Origin: Oscillospiraceae bacterium
GTDB lineage: Bacteria > Bacillota > Clostridia > Oscillospirales > Acutalibacteraceae
DNA: 64,000 nt
Assembly: GCA_015066345.1 (NCBI GenBank)
Contig: SVOQ01000012.1
Location: 20,606 to 84,605 of the forward strand
Direction: 5' to 3'
Shown piece after piece: positions 32,381 to 42,288 of this stretch (its first letter is position 1; each line of letters starts with the position of its first letter). Below the pieces are notes generated by a model that was not told where the DNA came from, did no database searches, and saw only the letters and a list, made by a program, of their open reading frames with translations. A program made the position numbers and the translations under genes.

Positions 32381-33052
32381 TTATTCTTCAGTAACTTCAT
32401 CAAGGTATATTGATACAAGCATCGTAAATACGATAGCCTGTAATGCACAGAAAAGTAACGATAAAATCATCATTACCGCGGGAGCACCAATAGGTAAGAT
32501 ATGGTAAAGTTCCTCAGTTACCGTTTCCTCACCAAAAATATTACCGTACAATCGTAAGGCAAGGGAAGCGGGTTTTATAATTTCATCAAGCAACAAAAGG
32601 GGCAACATAAAAAACATCGGACTTACGAATCTTTTGAAATAATGTTTGACACTGTGACGTAAACCTGCAACCTGCAAGAAAATGAATGTCACAATACCGA
32701 GACCCGCCGTCACCGAAAGGGATGATGTAGGTGCCTTTACGTATTCAGTCATTCCCATACCCGGAAAAAGCCCCGAATAGTTTGAAAATATTATAAAAAT
32801 AAAAAGTGACGCAAGAAAAGTAAAATGCTTTCTCGATTTCTTTTTCCCTAAGGTGTCGCCAAAAAAGTTATCAAGATATTCAATACCCGTTTCTATTATA
32901 TTCTGGAATTTACCGGGCTTTTCTTTAAGGGTAAATCTCACTATCAAAGAAAGTAAAGTGATAATACCCAATATAATCCACATCCCGATAACTTCACCGG
33001 TTACATCGAGAAAACCAAATAATTCGATTATAACCTCTGATTTCTCACCCAT
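32381..33052 (-). CDS. atpB: ATP synthase a subunit
   Basis: PASLALRLYGNIFGEETV; ATG 33052 overlaps the upstream stop and has aaggtgag RBS. Confidence 0.95.
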   Translation of the reverse strand: MGEKSEVIIELFGFLDVTGEVIGMWIILGIITLLSLIVRFTLKEKPGKFQNIIETGIEYLDNFFGDTLGKKKSRKHFTFLASLFIFIIFSNYSGLFPGMGMTEYVKAPTSSLSVTAGLGIVTFIFLQVAGLRHSVKHYFKRFVSPMFFMLPLLLLDEIIKPASLALRLYGNIFGEETVTEELYHILPIGAPAVMMILSLLFCALQAIVFTMLVSIYLDEVTEE

Positions 33053-33368
33053 CCGACTCACCTTCTTTTTCACGTGATTTTCCACGTTTTTCTTCATTGA
33101 GTTTAAGTAGTTTTCGCGTATAAATAAACATAGGTAAAGTTATTCCCAAAACTGCACCAATAAGCATATACACCAACTTAAACGGCAAAAAATCCCCTGA
33201 CATATAAACTGCTACAAGGTATCCAACATTAAAAATCTGTTTAACAACTGTTGTCATAGCAAATTTGTCGGGATTTTTTTCCAAGAAATATTTTGAGATA
33301 TAATAGTTTAATGTGGCTATTCCTACACCTAACGAAAAAGTGATAATTGCACCCAAAATATCCTTCAT
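33045..33368 (-). CDS. AtpI-like ATP synthase accessory membrane protein
   Basis: Small hydrophobic protein first in the operon, overlapping atpB. Confidence 0.7.
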   Translation of the reverse strand: MKDILGAIITFSLGVGIATLNYYISKYFLEKNPDKFAMTTVVKQIFNVGYLVAVYMSGDFLPFKLVYMLIGAVLGITLPMFIYTRKLLKLNEEKRGKSREKEGESDG

Positions 33369-33369
33369 T

Positions 33370-33612
33370 CTAATTTATCACCTCGTACATATTGGCTGCC
33401 TCTTCTTTTTTAGCGTATTCATTCACAGAAAGAACTTTATACTTTGTAAGATTGGAACCCATCTGAATAGCAATAATATCGCCTGTTTTAACCTCGTAAG
33501 AAGCACGGGCAACCTTGCCGTTAACTTCAACGTGTTTAGCATCGCAAACCTCATTTGCAACGGTACGTCGCTTGATAATACGCGATACTTTCAAGTACTT
33601 ATCTAATCGCAT
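33370..33612 (-). CDS. rqcP: S4-domain RNA-binding protein, RqcP/YabO-like
   Basis: MRLDKYLKVSRIIKRRTVANEVCDAKHVEVNGKVARASYEVKTGDII; ATG 33612 chosen. Confidence 0.88.
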   Translation of the reverse strand: MRLDKYLKVSRIIKRRTVANEVCDAKHVEVNGKVARASYEVKTGDIIAIQMGSNLTKYKVLSVNEYAKKEEAANMYEVIN

Positions 33613-33719
33613 AATACATCTCCTATCAATGGTTAATATATACCCTTTGGTTGAATAAATCAATAGTTTTTTATTTAATTTTCTAAAAATTTTTTAACTT
33701 AATTTTACAAAAAAATACA

Positions 33720-33789
33720 CGTGGATTTTACCCTTTATTTTCAGACCCCGTACCCTTGTACATTAATATCTGAAAGAATAAAATCCACG
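33720..33789 (-). terminator. Long-stem terminator after the cyclase-family gene
   Basis: CGTGGATTTTA / TAAAATCCACG outer stem, TTTCAGA / TCTGAAA inner stem; on - strand followed by TGTATTTTTTTG. Confidence 0.75.
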
Positions 33790-33797
33790 CCAAAATT

Positions 33798-34409
33798 TTA
33801 ATTTCTTGAACCGGTCCAGAAAAGATGATTTTTAATAAGTATCGCTCTGCAAGGTGCTGCCTCAACACCCGACACCTTAAGAGGTTGAGCCATAAGAAAA
33901 TATCTTCCCGGCTCTACGTCCGATAAATCAAGACCCTCAATAATCGGAATATCAGCACTGAGCAACGCACGGTGTATAATATGGTTTGAGCCGTGGTTGC
34001 CAATAGTCTGTGAATCTGTACCTATAAGTTTTATACCTGAATCAACAACGTAGTAGGCACTGCTCTCCATTAGATACGAAAGACCGTTACCTTTAATGAG
34101 TACTCTCTCGCAATCACTCCATGGAAAAGCCTCCTCCGCGAAAGCACCTGTAATAGGTCCGGGAGGTGCCTCTACAACTAAACACTCACCTATAAACAAG
34201 TCTAAAGGAAACTTATCAATTGTGTTACCGCCCTCAATGAAATGTAAGGGTGCGTCAATATGGGTTGCCGTATGAAGACAGGTATATATTGAATTAAGGT
34301 TGCAACTATCCCCTGCTCGTATATTTTTTATAGGGTCAACATAACCCTCAGGGTCGCCCGGATAAACGGGAGTTTTAAATAAATCTCCGGAAATATCAAT
34401 AATCTCCAT
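33798..34409 (-). CDS. Cyclase family (kynurenine formamidase-like) protein
   Basis: MEIIDISGDLFKTPVYPGDP, CLHTATHIDAPLHFIEGG. Confidence 0.85.
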   Translation of the reverse strand: MEIIDISGDLFKTPVYPGDPEGYVDPIKNIRAGDSCNLNSIYTCLHTATHIDAPLHFIEGGNTIDKFPLDLFIGECLVVEAPPGPITGAFAEEAFPWSDCERVLIKGNGLSYLMESSAYYVVDSGIKLIGTDSQTIGNHGSNHIIHRALLSADIPIIEGLDLSDVEPGRYFLMAQPLKVSGVEAAPCRAILIKNHLFWTGSRN

Positions 34410-34415
34410 AAATAA

Positions 34416-35762
34416 TCACCTTAAAAGATTGTTTATATCCATCTGGGTAAGAGCCGAAAAATCCGCACTGTCAAAATCCGCAACGGCTTTGTTCATATAA
34501 GCTCTTTCAAAAGCTTCATCAAAATTATCGAGAGAGACCTCGGTCTGTGTGCCGTCTTCCATACATTTAAGCATCGCAACACCGTTTTCCAACTCGTTGT
34601 CACCTATAACAACTGTAAACTCAGAATTCAATTTGTTAGCAAATTTCATTTGAGCTTTAATTGAACGACCAACAGTATCAATATTAACACTATAACCCTG
34701 ACTTCTGAGGTCTGCGGAAAGTTCAAGGGCTTTAAGAAGTGCATTTTCCCCTGCGCTAACAATTGAAAGATTGCATTTAGGTGCTGCAGGAAAAGGAATA
34801 CCGCTTTCTTCCATAGCAATTATAAGTCTTTCAAGACCCATTGCGAAACCGCAAGCGGGCATCGGTGCACCGCCTAATTCCTCAATAAGTCCATCGTAAC
34901 GCCCGCCACCGCCAAGAACGAGTCCTTTGGTCTTTTCATCAAGAGAAACGAACTCAAAAACAGTTCTTGTATAATAGTCAAGTCCGCGTACAATCTGAGG
35001 ATTAACCACATAAGAAATATTTAAAGCATCAAGATATTTCTTAAGTTTTTCAAAGTGGTCGCGACAATCGTCACAGATATAATCAAGCACAACGGGTGCG
35101 CCTTCGGCTATCTTTGAGCAAACAGGACTCTTACAGTCAAGAATACGCATGGGATTGCGTTCAAGACGGGAAAGACAAGTTTCGCAAAGTTCATCCTTTT
35201 TGTCTTCAAAATATGCTTTAAGTGCCTCAGAATATTTTTTACGGCATTCGGGACAACCGATTGAGTTAATTTCAACCGCTAATTTCTCAATACCGATAAA
35301 GTTGAAATAACTGTTAGCGAGAGCGATTATCTCTGCATCGGCAACAGGTGAACCTGCACCGAAACATTCAATACCGAACTGATGAAATTCTCTGAGTCTT
35401 CCTGCCTGAGGTTTTTCGTAACGATAGCAAGATGTGAGATAACAAACCTTCTGAGGAAGGGGTTCATTAAAAAGACCGTGTTCCAAGAAAGAACGTACTG
35501 CACCGGCAGTACCCTCGGGACGCAAAGTAATAGAACGGTCACCCTTATCGTTAAATGTATACATTTCTTTTTGAACAACGTCGGTAGTTTCACCTACTGA
35601 ACGGTCAAAAAGCTCGGTATACTCAAACACAGGTGTACGCATTTCGTGGAAACCGTAAGCCTTAGCCGTATCGAGAGCCGCCTGTTCAATGTATTGTAAT
35701 TTGTAACTTTCTGAAGGTAAAGTATCTTTAGTACCTTTAATTGCTTTAATATTTCCTGCCAT
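34416..35762 (-). CDS. hisS: Histidine-tRNA ligase
   Basis: KGTKDTLPSES, TLRPEGTAGAVRSFLEHG, YRYEKPQAGRLREFHQFGIECFG, VRGLDYYTRTVFEF. Confidence 0.98.
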   Translation of the reverse strand: MAGNIKAIKGTKDTLPSESYKLQYIEQAALDTAKAYGFHEMRTPVFEYTELFDRSVGETTDVVQKEMYTFNDKGDRSITLRPEGTAGAVRSFLEHGLFNEPLPQKVCYLTSCYRYEKPQAGRLREFHQFGIECFGAGSPVADAEIIALANSYFNFIGIEKLAVEINSIGCPECRKKYSEALKAYFEDKKDELCETCLSRLERNPMRILDCKSPVCSKIAEGAPVVLDYICDDCRDHFEKLKKYLDALNISYVVNPQIVRGLDYYTRTVFEFVSLDEKTKGLVLGGGGRYDGLIEELGGAPMPACGFAMGLERLIIAMEESGIPFPAAPKCNLSIVSAGENALLKALELSADLRSQGYSVNIDTVGRSIKAQMKFANKLNSEFTVVIGDNELENGVAMLKCMEDGTQTEVSLDNFDEAFERAYMNKAVADFDSADFSALTQMDINNLLR

Positions 35763-35792
35763 ATTAAGCTCCTGTAAAATATATTTTCAATA

Positions 35793-35829
35793 AAAAATCG
35801 GGTGAAAGAGGCGTAACCTCACACACCCG
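35793..35829 (-). terminator. Terminator after mgsA
   Basis: - strand CGGGTGtgtGAGGttacgCCTCtttCACCCGATTTTTTA. Confidence 0.85.
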
Positions 35830-35841
35830 ACCGTAATTTAA

Positions 35842-36249
35842 TTATCCTTTAGGATTAACGATGTCACGCCAATCGAGGTCACCGCGTTCAAGACTGTGAA
35901 TAAGAGCTTCCGCCGTCGCAATATTAGTAGCAACGGGGATATTATGAACATCACAAAGTCTTAAAAGGTTAGCCTCGTTGGGTTCGCCCGGTTTAGGATT
36001 AAGAGGGTCACGGAACACCAGTAAAAGGTCAATTTCATCACAAGCGATTCTTGAGCCTATCTGTTGTGCACCGCCTTGTGCGCCGCTGAGATATCTTTCT
36101 ATATTAAGACCTGTTGCCTCCGCAACAAGTTTGCCCGTTGTACCTGTGGCACAAAGGCTATGCTTACTTAAAATACCGCAATAAGCTATACAGAACTGTG
36201 TCATAAGTTCTTTTTTAGAATCGTGAGCTATCAATGCTATGTTCATCAA
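35842..36249 (-). CDS. mgsA: Methylglyoxal synthase
   Basis: [58 protein letters not shown]. Confidence 0.97.
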   Translation of the reverse strand: MMNIALIAHDSKKELMTQFCIAYCGILSKHSLCATGTTGKLVAEATGLNIERYLSGAQGGAQQIGSRIACDEIDLLLVFRDPLNPKPGEPNEANLLRLCDVHNIPVATNIATAEALIHSLERGDLDWRDIVNPKG

Positions 36250-36354
36250 ATCACGCTCCTTAGTTGGAATCCTTTTTCAGTATTGTAACAGAAAAACCCT
36301 TGATTTTCAACATATTATGACAATATTTTTTGCCTTTTTGTCAAAATTAATTGC

Positions 36355-37944
36355 TTATGAATTAAGGTTTTCAAAGTTTTTCTTATTTGAGGCATAAAGG
36401 TTTTTATAAACCTCGTAATATTTATCGTAAACCTTTTTAGCTTCCATATTCGGTGTAAAGGTTTTGCTAACAGGAATAAGTTTTTTAGCATCTTCAATAG
36501 ATGAACACTGTCCCATACCCACTGCAATAAGTACAGCTGCACCCATAGCACCTACGTTCTGAGGTGTATCAACGGTTTCAACTACTTTACCCGTACAATC
36601 CGCAAGAATCTGACAAGTAAGGTCTGAGAGTGCACCGCCACCTACAAAACGAACCTTTTCAGAAGATTTAACCTTCTTCTCTTCAGTTTCAAGGAACCAT
36701 CTTAAATGGTAGCAAACACCCTCAAGAACGGCTCTTATCATTTCACTCTTACCCGTTTCAAGACTAAGGTTAAAGAACATACCTCTCGAGTTGGGGTCCT
36801 CAAATGGACAACGGTTACCGTGAAGCCAAGGTGTGAAAATAACGCCACCTGAACCTGCGGGAACTTTAGAAACCACGTGGGTCATATAATCATAAAGGCT
36901 TGTAAATTCTGCTTCGTAACCGTCGGTAACATTTTTCTTTTCGAGATAAATACCAATTTCGTCAAGAGCAAGATGGTCTTTTACCCATTCAAGGCATTTA
37001 CCTGCAGTTTCGAGTTCTGCGAAATAGTTGTATCGTCCTTCTTCTGCACCTACAACGGCGGCAATCATAGCGGAAGCATCAACTATACTCTTATCTACAA
37101 CGGTTGAAACCCAACCGGATGTACCGCTATAAATATGAGTGTCACCCAAAGCAACTGAACCTGCACCAACACCTATAAGTGATGCGTCACCGCCACCACC
37201 GAATACGGCAGTACCGGGTGCGAGACCCAATTCCTCAGCGGGTTTCGGGAGAAGTTCGCCGACTTTTTCGGCAGATTTTTTAATTTCGGGAAGATGGTCG
37301 GGATTTACACCCAACATCTTACACATTTTTTTACTGAACTCATGTTTTTTAATATCATAAAGCAATGTAGCAAAGGCGGAGTCGTGAGTCATACAGAATT
37401 CGCCCGTCATTCTTGCAATGAAATATTCCTTAACATCAAGCCATTTATGTACACGTTTAAAGTTTTCGGGTTCGTTTTTCTCAACCCATTTGTATTTCCA
37501 TACAGGGTCTTTTACAGAAGCGGCAACGGCACCTGTAATGCTTAATGATACAAGAAGTTTAGGTATAAATGCACCTGCAACCTGAGGTCCGTATGCAATA
37601 CCCTCTTTAAGCTCCTTACGTGCTCTCTGGTCCATATAGCTCATAGCACGACGTACGGGCTTTGCGTCCTTATCCACGAGGACTATACCCTGCATCTGTG
37701 AACAGAATGAAATACCGCATATATCATTTACATCCACATCACATTTATCAAGAACTTTTCTTGTAGTGGAGCACATTGCGTCCCACCATTCCTGAGGTTC
37801 CTGCTCCGCACCACCGTCAGGGAAAACATAAAGATTATAACCCTCGGAAGCGGCGGATACTAATTTAATAGTATCACCAAGTTCAAAAATACAGGTTTTT
37901 ACACCCGTTGTACCAATATCATAACTGATAGCATATTTACCCAT
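36355..37944 (-). CDS. FGGY-family carbohydrate kinase (xylulokinase-like)
   Basis: YAISYDIGTTGVKTCIFEL, GISFCSQMQGIVLVD, VRFVGGGALSDLTCQILADCTGKVVETVDTPQNVGAMGAA. Confidence 0.9.
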   Translation of the reverse strand: MGKYAISYDIGTTGVKTCIFELGDTIKLVSAASEGYNLYVFPDGGAEQEPQEWWDAMCSTTRKVLDKCDVDVNDICGISFCSQMQGIVLVDKDAKPVRRAMSYMDQRARKELKEGIAYGPQVAGAFIPKLLVSLSITGAVAASVKDPVWKYKWVEKNEPENFKRVHKWLDVKEYFIARMTGEFCMTHDSAFATLLYDIKKHEFSKKMCKMLGVNPDHLPEIKKSAEKVGELLPKPAEELGLAPGTAVFGGGGDASLIGVGAGSVALGDTHIYSGTSGWVSTVVDKSIVDASAMIAAVVGAEEGRYNYFAELETAGKCLEWVKDHLALDEIGIYLEKKNVTDGYEAEFTSLYDYMTHVVSKVPAGSGGVIFTPWLHGNRCPFEDPNSRGMFFNLSLETGKSEMIRAVLEGVCYHLRWFLETEEKKVKSSEKVRFVGGGALSDLTCQILADCTGKVVETVDTPQNVGAMGAAVLIAVGMGQCSSIEDAKKLIPVSKTFTPNMEAKKVYDKYYEVYKNLYASNKKNFENLNS

Positions 37945-38103
37945 ATCAATACTCCTCCATATTATGGAACTATACATTTTATATTATGCACTATTTTATG
38001 TGAATAATCAACAGTAAACAAGTAGAAATATTGCACAAATTTTATTCACTTCGTCTGTATTTTTCAAACATAAAAAATTTTTTAGAAAAACTTAAAAAAA
38101 TGC

Positions 38104-38131
38104 TTGACTTTTTTAAAATCGGTGATATAAT
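38104..38131 (+). promoter_or_regulatory. Promoter of the solitary 5S rRNA gene
   Basis: TTGACT (38104-38109), 16-nt spacer, TATAAT (38126-38131). Confidence 0.75.
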
Positions 38132-38167
38132 AGTCAATGTTCTTCGGAGGACGAACAGTTCTTCGCA

Positions 38168-38285
38168 GTCGGTGTTGATGGCGTTGAGGGTCCACCCGTT
38201 CCCATCCCGAACACGGTAGTTAAGCTCAACAGCGCCGAAGATACTTAGTGGGAAGCCGCTTGGGAAAATAGGGCGATGCCGACAC
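38168..38285 (+). rRNA. rrf: 5S ribosomal RNA, not adjacent to 16S or 23S
   Basis: gagggtccacccgttcccatcccgaacacggtagttaagctcaacagcgccgaagatactt...gggcgatgccgacac. Confidence 0.95.
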
Positions 38286-38293
38286 TAACAAAA

Positions 38294-38323
38294 ACAACCA
38301 CCCAAAAGGGTGGTTGTTTTTTT
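38294..38323 (+). terminator. Terminator of the 5S gene
   Basis: ACAACCACCCaaaaGGGTGGTTGTttttttt. Confidence 0.95.
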
Positions 38324-38394
38324 GTGTGAATTTTTGATAAGACATAAATTAATACAAAAGGAAAACTCCCCTCAGCAAGGGGAGTTTCTTTGTT

Positions 38395-40800
38395 TTATTT
38401 TGCAACGATATTGATGATTTTGCCGGGAACGTAGATTTCTTTGATAATATTTTTACCATCAAGGAATTCGAGAACTTTTGCATCCGCTTTTGCGGCAGCA
38501 ATTGCTTCGTCGGCAGTTGAATCTTTAGCAATAGTAATTGTTGCTCTGAGTTTACCGCAAATCTGAACGGGAACTTCAATTGTAGAGTCAACTGTTTTTG
38601 CCTCATCATATTCGGGCCACTGTGCTACTGCGATCAAGCCCTCGCCACCAAGTTCAGCCCATATTTCTTCTGCAACGTGGGGTGCAAAGGGGTCAAGAAG
38701 TTTGACGAATGTTTTAAACTCACCCTTTGTAATTGAACCTGTATCGTAGATATCATTAAGAAGTGTCATAAGTGCCGCAATAGCGGTATTGAACTTCATA
38801 TTTTCAATATCTTCAGAAACTTTCTTGATTGTTTTGTGGAAAGCGGTTTCAAGTTCTTTTGAGTACTCCTCTCCATCTTTTGCGATTTCAAGAAGATTCC
38901 AGATTCTGTCAATGAAACGTTTACAACCCTTAACACTACTTTCGCTCCAGGGAGCTGCCTTTTCGTAGTCACCCATAAAGAGTACGTAAGTACGCAGAAC
39001 GTCTGCACCAAGAGCATCAACAACCTCGTTGGGGTCAACAACGTTACCCTTTGACTTACTCATTTTTTCGCCGTCAGGACCGAGAATAAGACCCTGAGCA
39101 GTTCTCTTTGCGTAGGGTTCATCAAAGGGAACTTCACCGATATCATAAAGGAATTTATGCCAGAAACGTGAGTAGATAAGGTGACGTGTTACGTGTTCCA
39201 TACCACCATTATACCAGTCAATGGGACCCCAGTATTTGAGTTTATCTTTACCTGCAAAAGCCTCTGTATTATGGGGGTCAATGTAACGAAGGAAGTACCA
39301 TGATGAACCTGCCCACTGAGGCATTGTATCGGTTTCGCGTTTTGCAGGTGCACCGCATTTGGGGCAAGAGCAATTAACGAAACTGTCAATTTTTGCAAGG
39401 GGACTTTCACCATCGGAACCGGGCTGGAAGTTATCAACCTCAGGAAGTTTTAAGGGAAGTTCTTCGTAAGGAACGGGAACAATACCGCATTTTTCGCAAT
39501 GAACAACGGGAATGGGTTCGCCCCAATATCTCTGGCGGTTAAATGCCCAGTCCTTCATTTTATACTGAACACCCTTTTCGCCTATACCCTTTTCTTCAAG
39601 GAATTCTGCCATCTTAGCGATTGAGTCAACCTTCTTAACCATACCGTTAAGGAAATCGGAGTTAACCATTTCACCGTCTCCGGTGTATGCTTCAACGTTG
39701 ATGTCGCCACCCTTGATAACTTCAATAATATCAATACCGAATTTCTTTGCGAATTCGTAGTCACGTTGGTCGTGAGCAGGTACCGCCATAATAGCACCTG
39801 TACCGTAACCCATCATAACATAGTCGGATATGTAGATAGGAATTTTCTTGCCGTTAACGGGGTTAATAGCCTCAAAGCCCTCAATACGCACACCTGTTTT
39901 GTCTTTTACAAGTTGTGTTCTCTCGAACTCTGTTTTCTTCGCACACTCGGCTCTGTAAGCCTCAATATCCGCCATATTACCGATTTTGTCGGCATATTTG
40001 TCAATAAGAGGATGCTCGGGTGCCATAACCATAAAGGTTACACCGAAAAGTGTATCGGGACGGGTTGTGTAAATCTTCATTTTCTCGCCTGTACCGTCAA
40101 TCTCAAAATTAACGAATGCGCCTGTTGATTTACCAATCCAGTTAACCTGCTGAAGCTTAATGTTGGGAAGATAATCTACCTTATCAAGACCCTGAAGAAG
40201 CTTGTCTGCATATTCTGTGATACGAAGATACCAAACGTCCTTTGATTTCTGTACGATATCACTGTGACAAATGTCGCACTTACCGCCCTGAGAGTCCTCG
40301 TTTGAAAGAACAACCTTACAAGAGGGGCAGTAGTTAACAAGAGTTTTATCACGGAAAACAAGTCCGTTTTGAAACATTTTAAGGAAAATCCACTGTGTCC
40401 ATTTATAGTAGCTTTCTTCAGTTGTATCAACAACTCTTGTCCAGTCAAAAGAGAAACCAACCTTTTTGAGCTGTGAGGAAAATTTCTCAATATTCATATC
40501 CGTAACCTTACGGGGATGAATACCTGTTTTTATAGCATAGTTTTCAGTAGGAAGACCGTAAGCATCAAAACCAATGGGGAAAAGAACGTTATAACCCTGC
40601 ATTCTTCTTTTACGGGAAATAACCTCAAGACCTGAATATGCTTTGATATGACCAACGTGCATACCCGCACCGCTGGGATAAGGGAACTCTACAAGACCAT
40701 AGAACTTAGGTTTGTCGGAGTTATCCTGGGCGTGGAAAACGCCTTCGTCTTCCCATTTTTTCTGCCATTTCTGTTCAACGGCTGAAAAATCGTATTTCAT
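38395..40800 (-). CDS. leuS: Leucine-tRNA ligase
   Basis: EFPYPSGAGMHVGHIKAYSG (HIGH region), KMSKSKGNVVDPNEVVDALGADVLRTY (KMSKS). Confidence 0.99.
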   Translation of the reverse strand: MKYDFSAVEQKWQKKWEDEGVFHAQDNSDKPKFYGLVEFPYPSGAGMHVGHIKAYSGLEVISRKRRMQGYNVLFPIGFDAYGLPTENYAIKTGIHPRKVTDMNIEKFSSQLKKVGFSFDWTRVVDTTEESYYKWTQWIFLKMFQNGLVFRDKTLVNYCPSCKVVLSNEDSQGGKCDICHSDIVQKSKDVWYLRITEYADKLLQGLDKVDYLPNIKLQQVNWIGKSTGAFVNFEIDGTGEKMKIYTTRPDTLFGVTFMVMAPEHPLIDKYADKIGNMADIEAYRAECAKKTEFERTQLVKDKTGVRIEGFEAINPVNGKKIPIYISDYVMMGYGTGAIMAVPAHDQRDYEFAKKFGIDIIEVIKGGDINVEAYTGDGEMVNSDFLNGMVKKVDSIAKMAEFLEEKGIGEKGVQYKMKDWAFNRQRYWGEPIPVVHCEKCGIVPVPYEELPLKLPEVDNFQPGSDGESPLAKIDSFVNCSCPKCGAPAKRETDTMPQWAGSSWYFLRYIDPHNTEAFAGKDKLKYWGPIDWYNGGMEHVTRHLIYSRFWHKFLYDIGEVPFDEPYAKRTAQGLILGPDGEKMSKSKGNVVDPNEVVDALGADVLRTYVLFMGDYEKAAPWSESSVKGCKRFIDRIWNLLEIAKDGEEYSKELETAFHKTIKKVSEDIENMKFNTAIAALMTLLNDIYDTGSITKGEFKTFVKLLDPFAPHVAEEIWAELGGEGLIAVAQWPEYDEAKTVDSTIEVPVQICGKLRATITIAKDSTADEAIAAAKADAKVLEFLDGKNIIKEIYVPGKIINIVAK

Positions 40801-40823
40801 TATAATCCTATCCTTTCAGAAAA

Positions 40824-40860
40824 TGCATAATGCAGAATGCAAAATGCAAAATTATCGGAA
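40824..40860 (+). repeat. Left AATGCAnAATGC-type repeat arm flanking the IVP-like gene
   Basis: AATGCATAATGCAGAATGCAAAATGCAAAATTATCGG. Confidence 0.7.
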
Positions 40861-40892
40861 CCTGCGGTTAGCCATTATAAGCTATCGCAGCT

Positions 40893-41246
40893 TTATAAAC
40901 TTTTGTATGATGTTTTGCAAATGGATATCAGTATATTTCTGATATCATTCAAATCATCGTTTAAACTTTTATATTCTAAATCATTTATATAGTCCGTATC
41001 GTGTAACAACATTAACCAGTACATTGTTTCTGTGGCTTCTTTTAGTGCTATATTCATTTTTGATGCAAAATCATTTTTGGTTTGTCCGTTCTGTGCCTCG
41101 AAAACATTTGCACCTATACTTGTACCACATCTGACAATTTGTTTTGAAATAACGTATTCTTTTTTCTCATTCCCAAGATATTTGCCTAAATATATAATCC
41201 GTTTTGCAAATAATCTTGTTTTGTCCATTATTATATTGTCTTTCAT
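40893..41246 (-). CDS. Four-helix bundle protein (23S rRNA intervening-sequence protein family)
   Basis: RLFAKRIIYLGKYLG..EYVISKQIVRCGTSIGANVFEAQNGQTKNDFASKMNIALKEATETMYWLMLL. Confidence 0.9.
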   Translation of the reverse strand: MKDNIIMDKTRLFAKRIIYLGKYLGNEKKEYVISKQIVRCGTSIGANVFEAQNGQTKNDFASKMNIALKEATETMYWLMLLHDTDYINDLEYKSLNDDLNDIRNILISICKTSYKSL

Positions 41247-41294
41247 AACAAAAAGCAACCCATCAAATTATTATAATACCGTGCGTAGCACCCT

Positions 41295-41331
41295 ATAATT
41301 CTGCATTCTGCATTTAGCATTTTGCATTTAA
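41295..41331 (-). repeat. Right (inverted) AATGCAnAATGC-type repeat arm
   Basis: Reverse complement AATGCAAAATGCTAAATGCAGAATGCAGAATTATAGG. Confidence 0.7.
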
Positions 41332-41350
41332 ATAGGTTACGCATTACGAA

Positions 41351-41701
41351 TTACTCATTTATAATATCTGCAACATCAACCTTCGCCGCATCTTCCCAGA
41401 GTCTTTCAAGATTATAATAGTTTCTTGATTCCTCTGTGAAAATGTGTGTTACGACACCCTCATACTCCAAAATAACCCATCCTGTGGCTCTGCCTTCGAT
41501 GTGGCTGGGTCTGAGTCCTGCTTCTTCAAGTTGAAATTCAACTTCATCCGCAAGGGCTCTGATATGGGTATTTGAATTACCTGTTACGAGAACAAAGTAA
41601 TCTGCAACAATGGTAAGTTCATCAATTTTTATAACTTTAATATCGTTACCCTTTTTATCATCAAGGGCTTTAACGATTTTTTTAACTGTATCCGGAATCA
41701 T
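41351..41701 (-). CDS. rsfS: Ribosome silencing factor
   Basis: KVIKIDELTIVADYFVLVTGNSNTHIRALADEVEFQLEE, GRATGWVILEYEGVVTHIFTEESRNYYNLERLW. Confidence 0.97.
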   Translation of the reverse strand: MIPDTVKKIVKALDDKKGNDIKVIKIDELTIVADYFVLVTGNSNTHIRALADEVEFQLEEAGLRPSHIEGRATGWVILEYEGVVTHIFTEESRNYYNLERLWEDAAKVDVADIINE

Positions 41702-42288
41702 TATTTACTCTCCTGATTTATTTTCTGTAAATTAAGCATAGCATCATCAAAAGCTAAAACCGTGTCGGGATGTATTACTAAATTCCTTGTTATAAGGTCT
41801 TTTATGGTAAACCCGAGACCTTCAACAATTGCTTCATCAAGACTACGTTTAGCCTTTTCACGCATAACATCAACACCGTTGTAATCACGCTCGGCACTGA
41901 TAAAGTCCGCTATAAACACTACCTTTTCAAGTAGCGACATACCTTTTCTGCCTGTGGTATGATACCTTATGGCGTTGAGCATATCCTCATCCGTAATTCC
42001 AAACTCTTTTTCGGCAAAAATCCTACCGCTTATAGCGTGGTAAAGTTTGGCGGCATTTATCTCATACTCTGTAAGTTCCACTTTGTTTTCAAGTATGTAC
42101 GATAACTGAAGTCCCGCAGCCTCGTCCTTACAACAATCGTGAACAAGCCCCACAGTATACGCTTTTTCGGGGTCGCAACCATAAATGAGAGCCAGTTCTT
42201 TTGCAGAGTCAGCAACATTCAACGAATGAATATATCTTTTTTCCGTAAGTCTATTCTGCAAAATTTCTTTATATTGCTCATTATTCAT
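41701..42288 (-). CDS. yqeK: HD-domain protein, YqeK-like
   Basis: RYIHSLNVADSAKELALIYGCDPEKAYTVGLVHDCCKD, AIRYHTTGRKGMSLLEKVVFIADFIS; between rsfS and nadD. Confidence 0.93.
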   Translation of the reverse strand: MNNEQYKEILQNRLTEKRYIHSLNVADSAKELALIYGCDPEKAYTVGLVHDCCKDEAAGLQLSYILENKVELTEYEINAAKLYHAISGRIFAEKEFGITDEDMLNAIRYHTTGRKGMSLLEKVVFIADFISAERDYNGVDVMREKAKRSLDEAIVEGLGFTIKDLITRNLVIHPDTVLAFDDAMLNLQKINQESK

